Shown piece by piece: positions 5,237-7,416 of a stretch of DNA of 7,416 bases (positions within the stretch are counted from its first letter, which is position 1; each line of letters opens with the position of its first letter). The translations under genes and the position numbers were made by a program. The stretch comes from Bordetella parapertussis. GTDB lineage: Bacteria; Pseudomonadota; Gammaproteobacteria; Burkholderiales; Burkholderiaceae_B. The stretch spans positions 1-7,416 of the forward strand of contig CAMBPA010000061.1 in the NCBI GenBank assembly GCA_945869355.1, written 5' to 3'. The notes under the pieces are model-generated. The model was not told the DNA's origin. It searched no databases and saw only the letters and a program-made list of their open reading frames with translations.

Positions 5237-7416
5237 GCGCAAGCCCTCAGACGCAGCGATCCGCCTCAGGGCTGTTGATTCGCGTCGTTCCTTTTTGGTG
5301 CAGGCACCTGCGGGCTCTGGAAAAACAGAATTATTGACCGATCGCATCCTCGCCTTGCTCGCAACCGTTAGACGGCCCGAGGATATCGTTGCGATCACCT
5401 TCACTCGGAAGGCTGCCTCTGAGATGCATGATCGTGTGCTGAAAAAACTATCAGCCGCGATGGTGTTGGACTCCCCTCCCGACGTGGAGCATGATCGGCG
5501 CAGTTGGTTGCTTGCGCGGGCAGCACTCGAGCGCGACAAGGAGTTCGGTTGGAACTTGCTTGACTATCCTGCACGCTTGGCGATACGAACGATCGATTCG
5601 TTCTGTTCCGGCTTGGTTCGCAGCATGCCTTGGCTATCATCGATGGGTGGGGTGCCGGGTGTCGCGGAGGACCCAGAGGTGCACTATCAGGCCGCTGCCC
5701 GAGCAACCATCGCAATGGCGGGCCAAGAGCAAGGAGTTAGGCGGTTACTGGAGCACATGGATTTGGATGTGCAGGCAACCTGCGACGCGTTGGCCGGAAT
5801 GCTTGCGCAGCGAGACCAATGGTTGTCTTTGCTCCAAGAGGGCGACGATCGTTTACTCTTGGAAGAAAATTTTGAGCAAACCGTTACGCAACAACTTGAG
5901 CGATTGCTTGGCGCAATGCCAGCGGGATGGTCACAAGAGCTCGCACCTTTAGCTCGCATTGCCGCTGACAATTTAATGCAGGAGACGCCTGACCATCCCG
6001 CGTGCGCATTATTGGATTGGGAGGGAGAGCCTCTAGAGGCCACTGTCATCGAGCTCGGTCGTTGGCGAGGGTTGGTAGCGTTATTACTAACCGCGGGTAA
6101 AAAAACCGTGCGCGCGCAGATCAACGTGAGGATCGGTTTTCCTGCGAGTCCTGCTTTCGCACCGGCAAAAAAAGCGTTTGCGCAGTGGCTAGACCGGTTC
6201 CGTGGCGAGCCAGCGCCAGAGTGGGTCGAACGCTTGGGCGAGATCAGCGATACGCCTCATCCTGAGTTCAGCGAAGAGCAATGGGCCATCTTGCAGGCGC
6301 AATTGCAATGCCTGCGTTTGGCTGCGGGCCAATTAACACTGCAATTCATGAGTGCGGGTGAGGTCGATTTCACCGAAATCGCCAGAAGAGCGGATCTCGC
6401 GTTGGGTCGGGTCGAGCAACCGAGTGAGTTGCTCCTTCGGCTCGATGCAAATATTCAGCACTTATTAATCGACGAGTTTCAAGACACCAGTCAATCGCAA
6501 ATTCAATTGATTGAGAAGATCACTGCAGGTTGGCAGCCTGACGATGGGCGAACGGTTTTCTTCGTTGGTGATCCGATGCAGTCTATCTATCGGTTCCGCA
6601 AAGCCAACGTGAGCTTGTTTCTACAGGTTCGTGATCACGGTTTACGCGCGTTTCGTGACGACAGCCTCCGCCCTGAATATCTGCAATTGCGGGATAATTT
6701 CCGATCGCAAGCCGGCATCGTAGATTGGGTGAATCAGACCTTTAAGCCTATGTTCCCCGAATCAGATGACGCGGAAGTTGGTGCAATTTCCTACGCGAGT
6801 TCTGAGCCGTTTAAAGCGATCACTCAGGGCGATGCCGTACAGTTTCACCACGCATGGGTGGGCGCATCGCGTAGAACTGAACATATCGTTGTGGATTTAG
6901 TCCGTGAAGCACTCGCGGAATTTTCCAACGCCGCCCATCCCGTTGCTGTTTTGGTGCGTGCTCGCTCACACCTTAAAGATGTCACACGTTTATTGGCGCA
7001 GGCGGGCATTGCCTGTCGGGCAGTCGATTTGGTGCCGCTTAACAAGCGGCCCTACGTGATCGACCTAGTGCAAATTGTGCGCGCCGTGACGCACCCGGGC
7101 GACCGCGCGGCCTGGGTTTCTATCCTGAGGTCTGCTTATTGCGGCTTATCTTTAGATAGCCTGCATGTGCTGTTTGCGCAAGATACAAAACTGTCGATAC
7201 CCCAGGTCCTGCATCGTGTGTTGCGCCTCCCGGCTGACGGGTCGCCGTGTCAGGCTGAGCAATCATTAGCGCCATCGGAATTTGAGCGTTTGCGGTCAGT
7301 TGCCCCTATTTTGCTCGAAGCGCTGGAGGAAGATGATGTCTTGCCTTTTGCTGCACGGATGCAACGACTTTGGCGGGATCTCGGTGGTCCTGCGCTGGCA
7401 CACTCTGCTGCAGATT
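5223..7416 (+). CDS. addA: AddA/RecB-like UvrD-family helicase, 3' partial
   Basis: The frame is open from ATG 5223 to the window end: 731 residues, no stop. It is the superfamily 1A helicase partner of the AddB-like nuclease and should be a 3'-5' DNA translocase that unwinds broken ends using ATP. Visible motifs are Walker A APAGSGKT (28-35, K34), motif Ia AITFTRKAA (57-65), a TIDSFC element (TIHSFC-like), Walker B LLIDEFQDTS (D417, E418), motif III FVGDPMQSIYRFRKA (G449, Q453), and motif IV LRDNFRS (R494). Next comes the UvrD-C-type region with VAVLVRAR (R579) and later ILRSAYCGLSL. The residues needed for ATP binding and hydrolysis in these motifs are intact. The C-terminus, where AddA and RecB carry their own nuclease domain, is outside the window, so one cannot say whether this subunit also cuts DNA. 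The strong ribosome-binding site and overlap with the upstream gene imply coupled, roughly equal synthesis of a two-subunit complex. RecB proper is less likely because the partner is AddB-like, with no RecC seen. Confidence 0.93.
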   Translation, partial: MTKSERKPSDAAIRLRAVDSRRSFLVQAPAGSGKTELLTDRILALLATVRRPEDIVAITFTRKAASEMHDRVLKKLSAAMVLDSPPDVEHDRRSWLLARAALERDKEFGWNLLDYPARLAIRTIDSFCSGLVRSMPWLSSMGGVPGVAEDPEVHYQAAARATIAMAGQEQGVRRLLEHMDLDVQATCDALAGMLAQRDQWLSLLQEGDDRLLLEENFEQTVTQQLERLLGAMPAGWSQELAPLARIAADNLMQETPDHPACALLDWEGEPLEATVIELGRWRGLVALLLTAGKKTVRAQINVRIGFPASPAFAPAKKAFAQWLDRFRGEPAPEWVERLGEISDTPHPEFSEEQWAILQAQLQCLRLAAGQLTLQFMSAGEVDFTEIARRADLALGRVEQPSELLLRLDANIQHLLIDEFQDTSQSQIQLIEKITAGWQPDDGRTVFFVGDPMQSIYRFRKANVSLFLQVRDHGLRAFRDDSLRPEYLQLRDNFRSQAGIVDWVNQTFKPMFPESDDAEVGAISYASSEPFKAITQGDAVQFHHAWVGASRRTEHIVVDLVREALAEFSNAAHPVAVLVRARSHLKDVTRLLAQAGIACRAVDLVPLNKRPYVIDLVQIVRAVTHPGDRAAWVSILRSAYCGLSLDSLHVLFAQDTKLSIPQVLHRVLRLPADGSPCQAEQSLAPSEFERLRSVAPILLEALEEDDVLPFAARMQRLWRDLGGPALAHSAAD

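Noticed and set aside
5012..5539. 175-codon open frame on the - strand
   Set aside because: It lies opposite the end of the AddB-like gene and the start of the helicase gene, whose motifs are clear. Its composition is Ser/Arg-rich, as expected for an antisense shadow.
5491..5952. 153-codon + strand frame inside the helicase gene
   Set aside because: It is out of frame with the continuous helicase reading frame from 5223 to the window end, has Arg/Trp/Cys-rich composition and no recognisable motif.
5687..6124. 145-codon open frame on the - strand
   Set aside because: It is fully antisense to the helicase coding region, Ser/Ala-rich, with no ribosome-binding site or family resemblance.

Overview
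The window looks like an ordinary, densely packed stretch of chromosome from a proteobacterium, most likely a betaproteobacterium of the Burkholderiales type. This placement is an inference from protein style and gene content (XerD, tRNA-Arg, an MCT-like MFS carrier, then an AddB-like nuclease with a RecB/AddA-like helicase), not from a database search. All supported genes are on the + strand. I see no mobile element, CRISPR array, phage gene or long non-coding stretch, and no gap between genes exceeds about 30 bases.

Layout: bases 1-64 may hold the last codons of an upstream gene whose stop overlaps the next start (weak). Bases 61-960 encode the housekeeping tyrosine recombinase XerD. Bases 991-1066 are a complete tRNA-Arg(CCU) with encoded CCA, followed at once by a T-rich tract. 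Bases 1093-2328 encode a 12-helix MFS carrier. Bases 2344-2487 encode a 47-residue one-helix membrane protein of unknown function. Bases 2465-5236 encode an AddB-like PD-(D/E)XK nuclease. Bases 5223-7416 encode the first 731 residues of its UvrD/RecB-type helicase partner, which runs off the window.

From the MFS gene onward the genes are separated by 15 bases or overlap, with no visible terminator, so they may share a transcript. The nuclease and helicase genes overlap by 14 bases and almost certainly form one AddAB-like machine that processes double-strand DNA ends for recombinational repair. XerD, by contrast, acts at dif to resolve chromosome dimers; its position beside the tRNA does not indicate an integrated island.

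I did not find an undescribed system. The most notable observation is that the AddB-like protein keeps its nuclease residues but lacks three of the four cysteines that hold the iron-sulfur cluster in classical AddB. The small membrane ORF overlapping the start of the AddB-like gene is the second item worth checking.
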